Source of the DNA: Pyropia yezoensis
Taxonomy: Eukaryota > Rhodophyta > Bangiophyceae > Bangiales > Bangiaceae
Direction: 5' to 3'
Length of the DNA: 64,000 bases
NCBI GenBank assembly: GCA_009829735.1
Contig: CM020618.1
Coordinates: 19,701,346 to 19,765,345 of the forward strand
Position numbers and translations under genes: made by a program
Notes under the pieces: model-generated
Database searches by the model: none
What the model was told of the DNA's origin: nothing
The model's input: only the letters and a program-made list of their open reading frames with translations
Part shown: in pieces, positions 35,861 to 45,862 of the stretch
How the letters are laid out: the number at the start of each line of letters is the position of its first letter
Numbering within the stretch: position 1 is the stretch's first letter

Positions 35861-36445
35861 TGTGGTATAAAACTCGATCCTCTCAGACACGTGTCAATAT
35901 CCCTCGGAGGAAAGGGACAGGTAACACAGAAAGGGGAGCTACGAGAGTGGTATGCCTGTTGCCTCACGTGCCTGCTCGCAGAGCAAACAGATACGCACGG
36001 TAGTGCACACGGGGAAGAGGAAAGCAAACGCGCAGTTGTCGTTTTCCTGAGGGCGCGGGCCAAGGACGCCTCGCTGTCCCTATTAACGTGCATCTGGGAG
36101 AGCCTCGACACGTTGGCCAGGTAGCCCCCCCATACCGGCCCCGCCATACCCCCGAGTGGCCCCGACCCGAGTCTAACCTCGTCAGGTTGGGGGCCACTAT
36201 CACTACTAATTCTATTCCCACTTACTAATCTCACACTCAAATTCTCTCAAATCAAGTCCCTCACAAGTATGCAAAAATCCATCAGAAACCCCTCTCTCAC
36301 GTGTGGATAGCGTAGTCCACCGCATCCAAGTGCCGGGCACGGGCCACGGCCGCCAGCCATCACCACACGGCGGGCGTGTCCTGGCACCTGGTGCCCTCTG
36401 GTTGCAGACCCGGGTCGGCGCCAAGTCGGGGCCAGGGATGCTACA
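35861..36445 (-). repeat. 5' LTR of Gypsy-2
   Basis: 585 bp, about 98% identical by eye to 26777-27361. In element sense it starts TGTAGCATCCC and ends TATACCACA. The right duplication GGGTA is at 36446-36450. Confidence 0.95.
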
Positions 36446-38060
36446 GGGTACTTACCAAGGGGCTGGTCACTAACTCAGAAGATGAAGACATCCCCATCGT
36501 GGGGGTAGTCACGCGCTAGGGTCAGGCGTTGGACCCTGAGGCGCCAGGGAACAAGAAGTACTTGCCCCTGCCCCTGGACGAGGTTGTGAAGGCCCAGGCA
36601 GAGGGCTCCATCAGCAAGTCGCAGAGGGATACGCTGGATACGGTGGCGGAGATGCGCTTCTTCGTTGGAGACGATGGCCTTCTCTTGATGAGGGCGGTAA
36701 TTTAGGGGACCGAACAACTTGACGTCCCCGCATCCTTCAAGGACTGTATCCTTGAGAAGGAGGATAACGCTCCCACAGGTGGAATTCTGGGGTCTAGTAG
36801 ACTATACCAGACCCTGAGGACCAGGTACTACTGGCCGTCGATGGTGGTGGACATTTAAAGTTGTTTGGCTGCCAGCAAAAATTGTGCGCAGAACCGTCTG
36901 ATGGAACGTCGGCCAACCACGGCCATGTTACTGTTCCCGGCCAAGAAGCCCTTTGCCGCGTTTGCAGTGGACATCCTTGGACCCCTGCCAGTGATCGAGG
37001 ATGGCAACCAGTACCTCCTGGTCATCTGTGATCGCTTCACGAAACTTACGCGAGCGATCCCTCTGGCAGAGATCACGGCCATGTCGGTCGTGTCAGCCTT
37101 CCTAGATCACTGGGTTGCCGATTATGGCATCCCGGACAGCACACTGTCGGACAATGGACCGCAATTTGCGTCCGTACTGTTTCAGGGAATGCTGGATATG
37201 TTGGGGGTTCAGGCAAACTATGCCACCCCCTACCACCCACAAACTAATGGGCAGGTGGAGCGCTTCAACAAGACTATTGCCTGGCAGCTGCGCAACTATG
37301 TGAGTGAGCACGTGAAAACGTGGGACCAATACATGTCTATTCTTACGACTGCCTACAATTCGCAGGATCACTCATCTATCGGGGAAGTACCCCTCGCTTT
37401 TGTTACCTCACGTCGCGTGCGGTCTATTGCCGTGCGGCGGCCGCTTCCAACTAGGGAGGCCGATGGCAGTACACCTACTCCTACTGAGAGGAAGGCGGAG
37501 TTCGCTGCTAAGCTCATCCCTCAAGTCAGGGCCGAGATGGACAAAGCGCAAAAGCGCTGCAAACGTACTTTTGAAATAAAGGTGCGTAACGCCAAGCACG
37601 TCCTCGAGCAGGGTAACTGGGTGTTGGCACACTCACATACCCCAACTGGGAGTAAGTTGGTGTTCCGGACTAAGGGGCCATACCAGGTCCCTCGTACAGA
37701 TGGACGGCGGTTCACTATGAAGAGTGACGACGGGGTCCGGACAGTAAACGGACAGGACGTGGTAAAAGTTGCACCACCTCCTGCAGGCGACCCGGCTTGG
37801 GCGCGTGCGCTGAAAGCGTGGCACCTACCCTCGCTACCTCCGGCCAAACAGGGCCCGCAGGAGTACGTGTTCGATAAGTTCATCGACTACGGGTAAGATA
37901 AGGACGCTAACGGCCTCATGGTGAGGGTGCGTTGGTTCGGCCATAAGGCGAAAGATGATACGTGGGAGTACGTGGAGGTTCTTTCTGCTGAGAAGGTCCG
38001 GGCATACTGCGCCCGGAACGATATCGACCCTAACTGCCCTCCCTCAACGTGAGGGAAGGC
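36446..38060 (+). other. Gypsy-1 integrase region (right of the nested element)
   Basis: This is the continuation of the Gypsy-1 pol region beyond Gypsy-2. The catalytic core shows FAVDILGPLPVIEDGNQYLL with its aspartate, LSDNGPQFAS with the second aspartate, and HPQTNGQVERFNKTI with the glutamate (36955-37290). The C-terminal part (about 37855-38010) has EYVFDKFIDYG and VRVRWFGHKAKDDTWEYVEV, a chromodomain-like tail. Confidence 0.9.
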
Positions 38061-38118
38061 CGAGTAACAGTGTCAAGAGAGTGCTTCAAGTCGGAGTGGT
38101 ACGCAGAGTGGCTTTTAA

Positions 38119-39834
38119 CTACAGCCCTAGCCCACGCACTCTCACATCAAAGGCAGCTGCCAACATGGCACCCGTGCTAGACTCCCCAGCACAACGGCCC
38201 TCGTCCTCACGTGAAGGCGAGCGGAGAGACCCACGCCGATAACATTCCCCACCCGTCGGCGGGGGCGGCGGCTCCAAGTCGGAACCGTCGCGCCCCTCAC
38301 AGTCGCGCAAGTGGCGACGACCGCGGCTACTCTTCTGCTTGGTCTTGCGCGCAAGGTGGCGACGCAGACGCCGGACCGACACCGTCTCCGACGGGGTAGA
38401 GGACTCCGAGACGGAGCAAGACAACTCATCTTCCGACACGGAGAGAGATCGCCGCGAGTGACGGCGACGACAGCGAGGAAGCGAGTATGCCCGGCTTGCC
38501 CGACGATTGCCGCGCCCGAGTGGGGCCGGCAGGGGCGCAATCGACCCAATACGAGCCAACTCGGTCGTGATGAACCCCGCTACCGACTCGCAGCTCGCGG
38601 TCGCCACGACAGTACGAACGCGCTCCTCAAGTTGAGGAGTCTCGGAAACATGAAGGGTTGCAGCCGACGCGGCCAACCAAGAAATGGTGCGCACCAACGT
38701 GGTGATCATCATCTCGGAGGTCAAGGGCGTGGCCGGCAGAACCAACTTGGGATAGACCGTCAAGTCGCTGGCCCCCAAGTTGGGAGCTACCAGAGTGAAT
38801 GACTCAACGGCAACGCTTATCGGGATGTCCCCGTGCGGCTGGAAACGGACAGGAGGAAGCGGAGGGGCTCGCCGAGTAGGCGGAGCCCGAGAGTAACTGC
38901 GACCCCTACTCGGGGCTCCCGCAGTGGGTTGAGTCACGTAGCCATCGTGGGAGGGCACGACCACCACGATTGCCTTGTCAGGGGAAGACGCAGCGTGGCC
39001 CTCCACCCCCGGGGCATATGGAGAGTCCCCGACGCCCAGCCCCTCTTGGAGTACCACACGGCCGTCGTGAATGTCGCGACCGACCCAGACGAACTGGCGA
39101 AGTGCGCCATCGTCCTTGGGCCCGCGGGATGATCGGCGCAACTTGTGCTCGATGCTCTCCCACTCGATGAGCTCATGGAGGCGCAGCCTCTCCTCACGTA
39201 GAGTGAGCTGTCCTGATGAGCACCCCTCAGGAACTAGCTGAGGGGTGAGCTGTTCCGAACCTTGGATAAGCCGGGGGGAGAAATGCCAGAGCATCCCCCG
39301 CCGCTGGACACAAGACACCCAGGTCGACGTATCCTCGAAGAGCCACTGGGCTGCCACCATGGAGAACACCACGTGGTCCGGGCCAGCCGCCAACATGGCG
39401 GAGCCGAAGTGATCGAGCAACCGTGGAAGTAACGCCGGAAACCCGTAGGGGACCTCGACTTGAGGCCACCACTCGGGCTTTTTCGCATAGTTCTGCTCCT
39501 TGCTGGCAGGTGACTGCTGCAAAAACTCGAGTTGAGCCGAGGTCACCAAGTAGGGACCTCGCCGGAAGTCCTTCTCCATCCGCACATCAAAGTGATGAGT
39601 GTGCGGATCGACCTCGTGAAGGTACAGGACACGTGATGTCACCGCGTCCCAAGTGAAGGTCGGCACGTCGCCGGGGCCCGGGGTAGTTCCCCCGCGGTCC
39701 ACCATGGCCTTGGCCCGCGGCACGTCTTCGACCTCATCCTCATCCAGAAAAGCAAACTGGTCCGTCCTGAAGTCGGGAGGAAACCCGACCCTACGGGGGA
39801 ATTTCTCCCGTAGGCGGTCCCAAACCCGAATCAT
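38119..39834 (-). CDS. Gypsy-1 antisense accessory ORF, function unknown
   Basis: An open frame of about 570 codons from the first ATG (MIRVWDRLREK...), on the strand opposite gag-pol and placed between integrase and the 3' LTR. The N-terminal third has TFTWDAVTSRVLYLHEVD, WWPQVEVPYGF and LWHFSPRLI. The middle is Pro/Arg-rich. A further segment near 38770-38560 (LASEM-like helices, VRTVVATASCESVAGFI) is followed by a Ser/Arg-rich basic tail that could bind nucleic acid or act as a nuclear signal. No known domain was recognised. Gypsy-2 carries a counterpart in the same relative place. The long uninterrupted frame in an otherwise decayed element is striking. Confidence 0.6.
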   Translation of the reverse strand: MIRVWDRLREKFPRRVGFPPDFRTDQFAFLDEDEVEDVPRAKAMVDRGGTTPGPGDVPTFTWDAVTSRVLYLHEVDPHTHHFDVRMEKDFRRGPYLVTSAQLEFLQQSPASKEQNYAKKPEWWPQVEVPYGFPALLPRLLDHFGSAMLAAGPDHVVFSMVAAQWLFEDTSTWVSCVQRRGMLWHFSPRLIQGSEQLTPQLVPEGCSSGQLTLREERLRLHELIEWESIEHKLRRSSRGPKDDGALRQFVWVGRDIHDGRVVLQEGLGVGDSPYAPGVEGHAASSPDKAIVVVVPSHDGYVTQPTAGAPSRGRSYSRAPPTRRAPPLPPVRFQPHGDIPISVAVESFTLVAPNLGASDLTVYPKLVLPATPLTSEMMITTLVRTISWLAASAATLHVSETPQLEERVRTVVATASCESVAGFITTELARIGSIAPLPAPLGRGNRRASRAYSLPRCRRRHSRRSLSVSEDELSCSVSESSTPSETVSVRRLRRHLARKTKQKSSRGRRHLRDCEGRDGSDLEPPPPPTGGECYRRGSLRSPSREDEGRCAGESSTGAMLAAAFDVRVRGLGL

Positions 39835-40444
39835 CGCTGTGCCACGTCGGCCACAGCGGAGAACCGTCAACCCCTCCTCATACAGAGATCAAGCGGGGTA
39901 AAACCACCGCCCCAAGGCCTCCCGTGGAACAACGCGGCCCGTCTCCGGGGGAGATCCCGCCGCCAACCCAAAGCCGGTTGACGCGGGCGTCCCATACCCC
40001 GGAGGGATCTCGGAGCCCCCGCCGGAAGTCTCGGCGGGCACTGCATCGTACGACGTGTCCTCCATACGTTCATCCAAGGAGTTAGTCTCCACCCCCGGGG
40101 TCACCATGGCTCTCCCCAAGTTAGGGAGAGACGACCTGGTTGCAGTTGCACGAGACCCACCTCGAGTTGAGGGGGGGGCTTTGATCGCGGGTAGACGGGT
40201 GGCCTCTTCAGCGTGGGGCGGCCCAGGGTAAGGTGAAGAGGGTGTGTTTGTGGTAGTGAGGTAAGTACCGATAAGAGCAAGCTGCCAAGTGGGCAAGCTT
40301 GTGGAGAGGGGCGGTCAACGTGACCGCCTCCACGTCCACGTGACCTACCGGGGGGACAGAAAGTCGCGCCCCCAATGCCGCGATGTGCGTTTCTACACCC
40401 CCTCACAGGGCCGACCGGGTAGGTCGGAACTGAGGAGAGGGAAG

Positions 40445-40914
40445 TGTGGCAGTATTGACCTTCACGAAGGGGGGCAACACGTGCCACGCAAGGGACGGCA
40501 AGCAACTAGCCTGGCCCGTTTCTTCCCCGGCATTTGGGTCCATATTCCCTATGTTTGGGATAGTTAGCTTAGTAGTAAATCCAACGTGGATTTGAGGGTT
40601 TTCTGCATTTTATCGTCTTGAATTTTCGTGTGGCCCGGTGGGCAGGTGCTGGGGTGGGAAATTCTGCGTGGCGAGATTCTGAGGGGACCCTAGGGGGATA
40701 AGGGAAGGGACAGCGGGGCTTGGCCTCGCTTTCCCGTCCCGACGAAGAAACTGTTGGCCCACACACCATCTTCTTGTTTGTCAGTGGGGGGATTGCCCCA
40801 AATTAGGGACAGAGTGTGTGCGACTTGCACTTCTTCCGGTTTTCCCGACACGGGAGGCAGCCCTTGCGCACCGCCCCAACTGGGGTGTCGCGTGTGCGAG
40901 TGGTTTTTGCCACA
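40445..40914 (+). repeat. 3' LTR of Gypsy-1
   Basis: 470 bp, preceded by a purine tract at about 40432-40444. It ends TTTTTGCCACA. The following host sequence does not repeat the bases left of the 5' LTR. Confidence 0.93.
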
Positions 40915-41178
40915 TCTTGTTTCCTGTTTGCGAACCCAGCAGCGCCGTGGTGCACGATGTCGTGGAGACGAATCGGCCACTACCAATTCAAACGCTTCAG
41001 GTACATTCACGTGGGCTTCTTGGCCGGTCTGTTATCCACCACTCTCCAAGCGTTACACAGTACTCTCATTCCCGTTCTATTTTCCGTTGTATTTCTTACA
41101 ATGCAGAGGGCCCTGAGTACCGTGGTAACTTTTTGTTGATCTACGCAGGACCAAATCCGTGACGCCAGCGGTGGCGGT
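40915..41178. other. Right flank of Gypsy-1
   Basis: No gene could be supported in this short stretch. Composition is moderate and overlapping frames show no family motif. A minor open frame runs toward the hypothetical gene at 41179. Confidence 0.4.
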
Positions 41179-42531
41179 GTGACCAGCAGTTGCTTCGTCC
41201 GCATGCTGCGCCATAGGTCACGTCTGGAGGCCCATCCGCATGGGCAGGAATCCCTTGGCATCATCGAGCACTACCGGCGAGCGGCATCAAAGCACGACAA
41301 CGTCGAAGCCGTCATTCAGAAGGGGGAATACACGGTTGTCATCTTGCAGACAAATGGCCAGGCGGCCCGGTCAGGCAAGCTTCGGTACATCCAGGGCCGA
41401 CTCTACTTTTGGCGTGGTGGCCCCCGGCGGGGCCAAGGGGCGAGTGGCGGTCGATGCCATTCGATCAGCAGGCAAACGGGCGCTTGTCTGGGACCTCTTC
41501 AATATTGTGTACGTTACACCTCTATGCCTCTCGGGTCGGCATTTGACGAGCGAGAGAACGCGCGTGGAGGGAGCCAGCGCGCATGGAGAGGATTTAATTT
41601 TTTTTCGGGTGCCGGGGGTAAGGGCGACTGACTGAATCGTAGGTACACTCAGTTTGCTCTTATGTGTTGTGGTTGTTTTTTGGTTTTTTTCTCTTGCAGA
41701 GCGTTTGTTCAGTCATTGAATCGGTCTGTGACCGTCCTCACAGCGATGGTCATAGGCAAGACAGCAGACATATCCGAGGAGCTGCTCGAGCAATACTTCC
41801 GAGTGGCTGCTGCCAAAAGCCTTGCGGCACCTCGAGTCAGAGATCGAGAGAGCGGCGGTAGCGCGAGACTGCAGCGGACGCCGTTTGTCTCCGCGACGAT
41901 GCACTTTGAAACGGGGCAGCACACTGGCTGTGTCCGTAATCTTGCTGGCGTTTTTGGTGGTCAGCCAGAGAACTTTCACGGTCGAGTGGTCGGTTGCGGC
42001 GTGCTTCTCAAGCGTTTCTTGCTTGGTCCTTGTGGCAATAACTTGAATGACCCATTTTTCATCCGCATGACAAGCCTGCGAGAGAGAGACACCGAGCACG
42101 GGATTGCAGAAGTGCGGGCATAGCTCATGGCGACATCGGCCGCGTGTGCAGCGCAAGGAGGGAAGCGCAAGGCGAACATCGTCCGATGGCTGATGCAGAA
42201 TGAGCCTCCTTTTCTGGCCGCGTTCCCGCGGGCCACAGGGGTGCTGGGGAAGATTGATTTGCTTCCCAGTTACAGCAACACAAACTCCTGCAAGTCACTG
42301 AACCGGCAGACCAAGAAGGTGGAGTCTGAGAAGGGACTATCCACGCTGCTGGACGTCGTTGCTACGCTCTCCGAATTGGACCATGCGACAATGGAGAGCA
42401 TGACCAGTTCTGGACAAGTGGTGCCCACCGGTGAGTCGCAGCTGTCGCGTATGGCCCGGGCAGCAGGCCGCAGGCGGCGGAACGACGCGGTGCCGGCCGC
42501 AGGTCAGCCTCCCAAACCAGCTCAGCGTTGA
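41179..42531 (+). CDS. Unrecognised, probably spliced gene or gene relic
   Basis: Three protein-like segments lie in order. About 41240-41430 reads IIEHYRRAASKHDNVEAVIQ and YTVVILQTNGQAARSGKLRY. A segment ending DAIRSAGKRALVWDLFNIV reaches a donor GTACGT at 41509; a strong pyrimidine tract and CAG end the intron at 41699, and the frame continues AFVQSLNRSVTVLTAMVIG, TADISEELLEQYFRVAAAK. This 191-bp GT-AG intron keeps frame. A last segment at 42127-42531 contains NIVRWLMQNEPPFLAAFP and KKVESEKGLSTLLDVVATL. The first two segments are in different frames near 41430, so either another small intron, an error or decay is involved. No family was recognised; the boundaries are approximate. Confidence 0.35.
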
Positions 42532-44369
42532 CGCCGCTAATCACCAGCCACAGCCTTAACGACGGTACCCAATGACCACCAGACACCTCGGAGTGACCCA
42601 CCAGTCGGGTCAGGACAGGGCTCGAGCGGGCCAGCAGTGGCCCTGGCCTCTGCGACCAATGCTGGTGGGGCGGCTTTGTTCTCTGCCAGTGTTATCTTAG
42701 TTTCAAGCTTTTTTGAGCGCGAGAGCGCGAGGTGCGTCGGGTGAGAGAGAGTCGGCTGGGCCTTCTATGGGGGCTACTGAATGAGTGCAGACTTCTGTGA
42801 TGTTGGTTGAAAGGCGAACGATGTGCTTGATGCTGAACATAGCGCGGGAGGTGTCTGAGCAATATATCAGAGTGAAGGGTTTTGAAGCAGGCTGCTACAA
42901 GACGCCACTCCTCTCCCCCACCCGTAACACTCAATGGAAGGCAGAAACAAAATCGAGTCTGAGGAAGGGGTGCCTAGCCGTACTCTCGTCGACAAGGTCT
43001 TAGAGTGTTTTTTTCGGATGGAAACCCCTGATCTCGCGAGAGTGAGGGCTGCAGTATCCCTCTTTAAAGAAATGGTGCAGGCACACGGCCTTAGGAAGGT
43101 ATGGCGCTCCCAAAAAGCACCAGGAGGCGCGTGCGTGTCACTGGTACAGTCGCGGCGGCGGCGGCGCAGCGACTGACGAGGGGCATGCAACGCGGCACCG
43201 GTCAGGGCACAACGGCGTCAGCATGACGGTGTGAATGTGAAGAGGCCTCAGCGTCGGCCGTGGCACAACAGCTGGTGGCAGTGCAGCGGGTGACCTCAGT
43301 GCGTAGAGTGGCGACAGCAATGGCGGGACCACTTCTTTGTGCGGGCGTCGGTGCAGGAGTTGGCAGCAAGCACGCTGCATAAAAGCGAGCTGTCGGTGTG
43401 GGAGGGGGCAGACAAGAAGATCGCTGCAGCACCGGCGTCAAAAAACCCGACGATGACCGCAGCCCACGCCAGCGGTACACGGAGAATGTCTGGGAATTCA
43501 TCCGGTGAGAGGATGGGGGCGGTGGGGTCGGCATTCGCAGGAGTATAAGGCACGTGCATGAGAGCAGGCGGAGAAGGGGAAGAAGGGCTGTTGCAGAATA
43601 TGTGAGAAACTACAAAGGAGACGGGGAGCAGAGCCCGGTACCCACGAATTCCTAACTCCCTCCACTCTGCCACTGGCGTGCAGAGAGTAAGCCACAACAG
43701 ACTTCACCCTTTTCCTGGGAGACTCATGAGTGTCCTCGACTTCATTCCCTAGATGTACATAGGACGGGGTCAATCCTCGTCTGCGGAGACCCATCCGTGC
43801 CGCCCTCGTCCCCTGCCGCTAACGGAGTGGAGGAAAGCAGCCACATGGAGCGCAACCCGCATCCCCGGCGATGCAGCCCCCCTCCTCCCCCCATGTGGAT
43901 TTGAGGGCAGAGGCGTCAAAGCACGCCACCCGCATCGGCGGCGACTCAGCCCCCTGCCTCCTGCCGGTGGAGAGGGAGGAACTTGTCACTGACAGACCCG
44001 CCCTCGTATGCGGGAACCCAGTAGTGCTCCCTCCTTTCCCTTCCAGAAAATCCCCCCCCCCCCACCACCTCCTTTGAGCCAGACATGGGAGCACCCACGA
44101 CGGTGAGCGTACTCCGTGGGCACCTAGCGGTGCCCTGGTCCTCCCATCTCCCACTTGGAGCCGGAAGGATCCGCGAAAAGAAGAACCGCCCTCGTCTGCA
44201 CCGTCCGCCCTCGAGACCCTTGCCAGCTGATTTAAAGTGAAGCACCGCATTCCCCCGTCCCACATCTTGAGCGCACTAGGCAGAGTTGCGTGATCAGAGG
44301 GCCGGAAGGCTGCAGGCGACGGGGACCGGGGGTGGCCGCGGCGGCCCGGTAGGCACACCCAGCTCACAG
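42532..44369. other. Intergenic stretch with a possible short exon
   Basis: The frame 42934-43176 (80 codons, with SRTLVDKVLECFFRMETPDL and FKEMVQAHGLRKVW) looks helical and more protein-like than its neighbours, ending near a possible donor AAGGTATGG at about 43096. An EQYIRV block near 42860 and KIESEEG near 42951 faintly echo EQYFRV and KVESEKG in the hypothetical gene just upstream, so it could be a decayed tandem copy. The rest shows nothing recognisable. Confidence 0.25.
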
Positions 44370-45040
44370 TGCGGGGGAGACCGAACACGTCGGCAGCGGC
44401 AGTGGAGGCAGGGGTGGGCCCGCAGGGGGGGGGAATGGGGGGCGAGAGAGGGACGTTGGCCGAAAGAAACGGCGAGAAGGGGCTGGAAGGCGAGCAAGGG
44501 GCGGCCACGTACGGGAAGGGGAACGGTTGGCGAGAGAGGGTCGTAGGCGGAAAGAAAACGATGCGGGCGGGCGGAGGTGCGGGCGAGGGGCGGCCACGCT
44601 CGGGGGGGGGAAGTGGGGCGAATGAGGGACGTTGGAGGAAAAAAACGGTACGAAGGGGCGGCGGGGCCGGAGAAGGGCGGCCACGCAAGGGGAGGGTAAG
44701 GGGGGCGAGAGATGGAGGTAGGCGGAAAGAAACGGCGTGGGCGGCCAGGGGGGCGGGCGAGGGGCGGCCACGCACGGGGGGGGGAAGTGGGGATAATTAG
44801 GTATGTTGGCGGAAAGATACGGTGCGAAGGGGCCGGGGGGGCGGGCGAGGTGCGACCACGCATGGGGGGGGGAAGTGGGGCGAAAGAGGAAGGAAGGAGG
44901 AAGTCAGCTGAGCGAGGGGGCGGGGGGGCGGGGGGGCGGGCAAAGGGGCGGCCACGCAAGCGAGGGGGAAGTGGGGGGGGGGATGTAGGTATGCGGAAAG
45001 AACCGGCATGCGGGGGCGGAGGGGTGTGGGGGCGGTAGGA
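44370..45040. repeat. Minisatellite with ~87-89-bp unit
   Basis: The anchor GCGGCCACG (or GCGACCACG) starts at 44501, 44590, 44677, 44764, 44852 and 44948, spacings of 89, 87, 87, 88 and 96 bp. Each unit continues with a G run, AAGTGGGG-like sequence, a GGAAAGAAACGG-like box and a GGGCGGGCGAG-like end. The unit is close to 29 codons, so long Pro/Arg-rich frames stay open across it on the minus strand in several phases; these are considered artefacts. Confidence 0.85.
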
Positions 45041-45387
45041 GGAAGTTGGCCGAAAGAGGCGGCGCGGGTTTGGGGGGACGGGAGAGGGAGCCAGGCGGAG
45101 AAAATCAGCTGGCGGGGGGAATCGGGAGTGGAAGGTAAGCAAAGGGAAGCGGTCCCAGAGAGGGGTGCGGGAGAGGGACGAAGTCGGAGGGAAAGGGCGC
45201 GAGGGTACGAAGGCGGGAGTGGGGCTGAAGCGGGGGGATGCGGCGCGAATGGAGACATCAGGGAAAAGCAGCAGGGCGCGGAGCGGGGCATGTTCGCCCC
45301 AGACAACGGCGGCGCCACGTGTGGCGGTGACTGCGGACACGGCAGCAACGAAAGTGGCGGCAGCGGGGGCCGTGAAGGCCGGGGCGG
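45041..45387. other. G-rich continuation of the minisatellite, no gene
   Basis: The sequence remains purine- and G-rich and holds more degenerate pieces of the same repeat before the solo LTR. No gene was recognised. Confidence 0.5.
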
Positions 45388-45857
45388 TGTGGCAAAACTG
45401 GCCCCACGCAGGGGGGCAGAGCGCGCCATACTGGGACGGGGGACAACTGGTCTGACGCGATCCTCCCTATTGTATTTGAGCCCGAATTTCCCTAAGTCAG
45501 GGACACTTTGCTTGACAGTAAATCCAACGTGGATTTGAGGGTTTTCTGCATTTTATCGTCTTGAATTTTCGTGTGGCCCGGTCGGCAGGTGCTGGGGTGG
45601 GAAATTCTGAGTGGCGAGATTCTGAGGGGACCCTGGGGGGATAAGGGGAGGGACAGCGGGGCTTGGCCTCGTTTCCCCGTCCCGACCAAGAAACTTTTGG
45701 CCCACACACAATCTTCTTGGTTTGTCGTGGGGAGATTGCCCCACAACAGGGACAGAGTGTGTGCGACTTGCACTTCTTCCGGTTCACCCAACACAGGAGG
45801 CAGCCCTTGTGCACCACCCCAACTTGGGTTCTGGGTGGGTGCGTGGTCTTTGCCACA
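45388..45857 (+). mobile_element. Solo LTR of the Gypsy-1 family
   Basis: 470 bp, exactly the length of the Gypsy-1 LTRs, starting TGTGGCA and ending TTTGCCACA, flanked by a perfect 5-bp duplication GGCGG (45383-45387 and 45858-45862). No internal sequence remains, as expected after recombination between the two LTRs of one insertion. The first ~140 bp differ strongly from the Gypsy-1 LTRs while the rest is close, so it belongs to another subfamily or is older. Confidence 0.92.
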
Positions 45858-45862
45858 GGCGG

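Larger units (their letters stand above)
26777..36445 (-). mobile_element. Gypsy-2: Ty3/gypsy chromovirus-like element nested in Gypsy-1
   Basis: 9,669 bp with 585-bp LTRs (5' LTR 35861-36445, 3' LTR 26777-27361 in element sense) and a perfect 5-bp duplication GGGTA (26772-26776, 36446-36450). Element order on minus: primer-binding-like site (35856-35842), gag (about 35650-33900; zinc knuckle CWLCQKEDHMSYQC), protease (VVDTGAGPSVITE near 33660), RT (YLDDIIVL near 32285), RNase H (LETDACGVQ near 31845), integrase zinc and core domains (about 31170-30500; CVSCARNR, NGQVERFN) and a chromodomain-like tail (about 30100-29980). An opposite-strand frame fills 27540-29661. The LTRs differ at about 11 positions by eye (about 98%), younger than the host element. 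A few breaks are suspected; otherwise it looks nearly complete. Confidence 0.95.
21860..40914 (+). mobile_element. Gypsy-1: Ty3/gypsy chromovirus-like element, broken and split by a nested element
   Basis: Two 470-bp LTRs (21860-22329, 40445-40914) start TGTGGCA and end TGCCACA. Parts in order: primer-binding-like site (22332-22346), gag (about 22450-24390, ending with a zinc-knuckle-like segment near 24146), a protease/linker stretch, RT (about 25380-26200; box YLDDIMVL), RNase H (about 26380-26770), the nested Gypsy-2, then integrase (about 36700-37850), a chromodomain-like tail (about 37855-38010), an antisense frame (38119-39834), a purine tract (about 40432-40444) and the 3' LTR. The LTRs differ at about 27 positions by eye (about 94% identity), older than Gypsy-2. 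It carries several breaks besides the nest. No matching 5-bp duplication is seen: CATGG lies left and TCTTG right. Confidence 0.93.

Noticed and set aside
44294-45340. 348-codon Pro-rich minus-strand frame
   Set aside because: It is a product of the 87-bp minisatellite, which keeps several phases open together.
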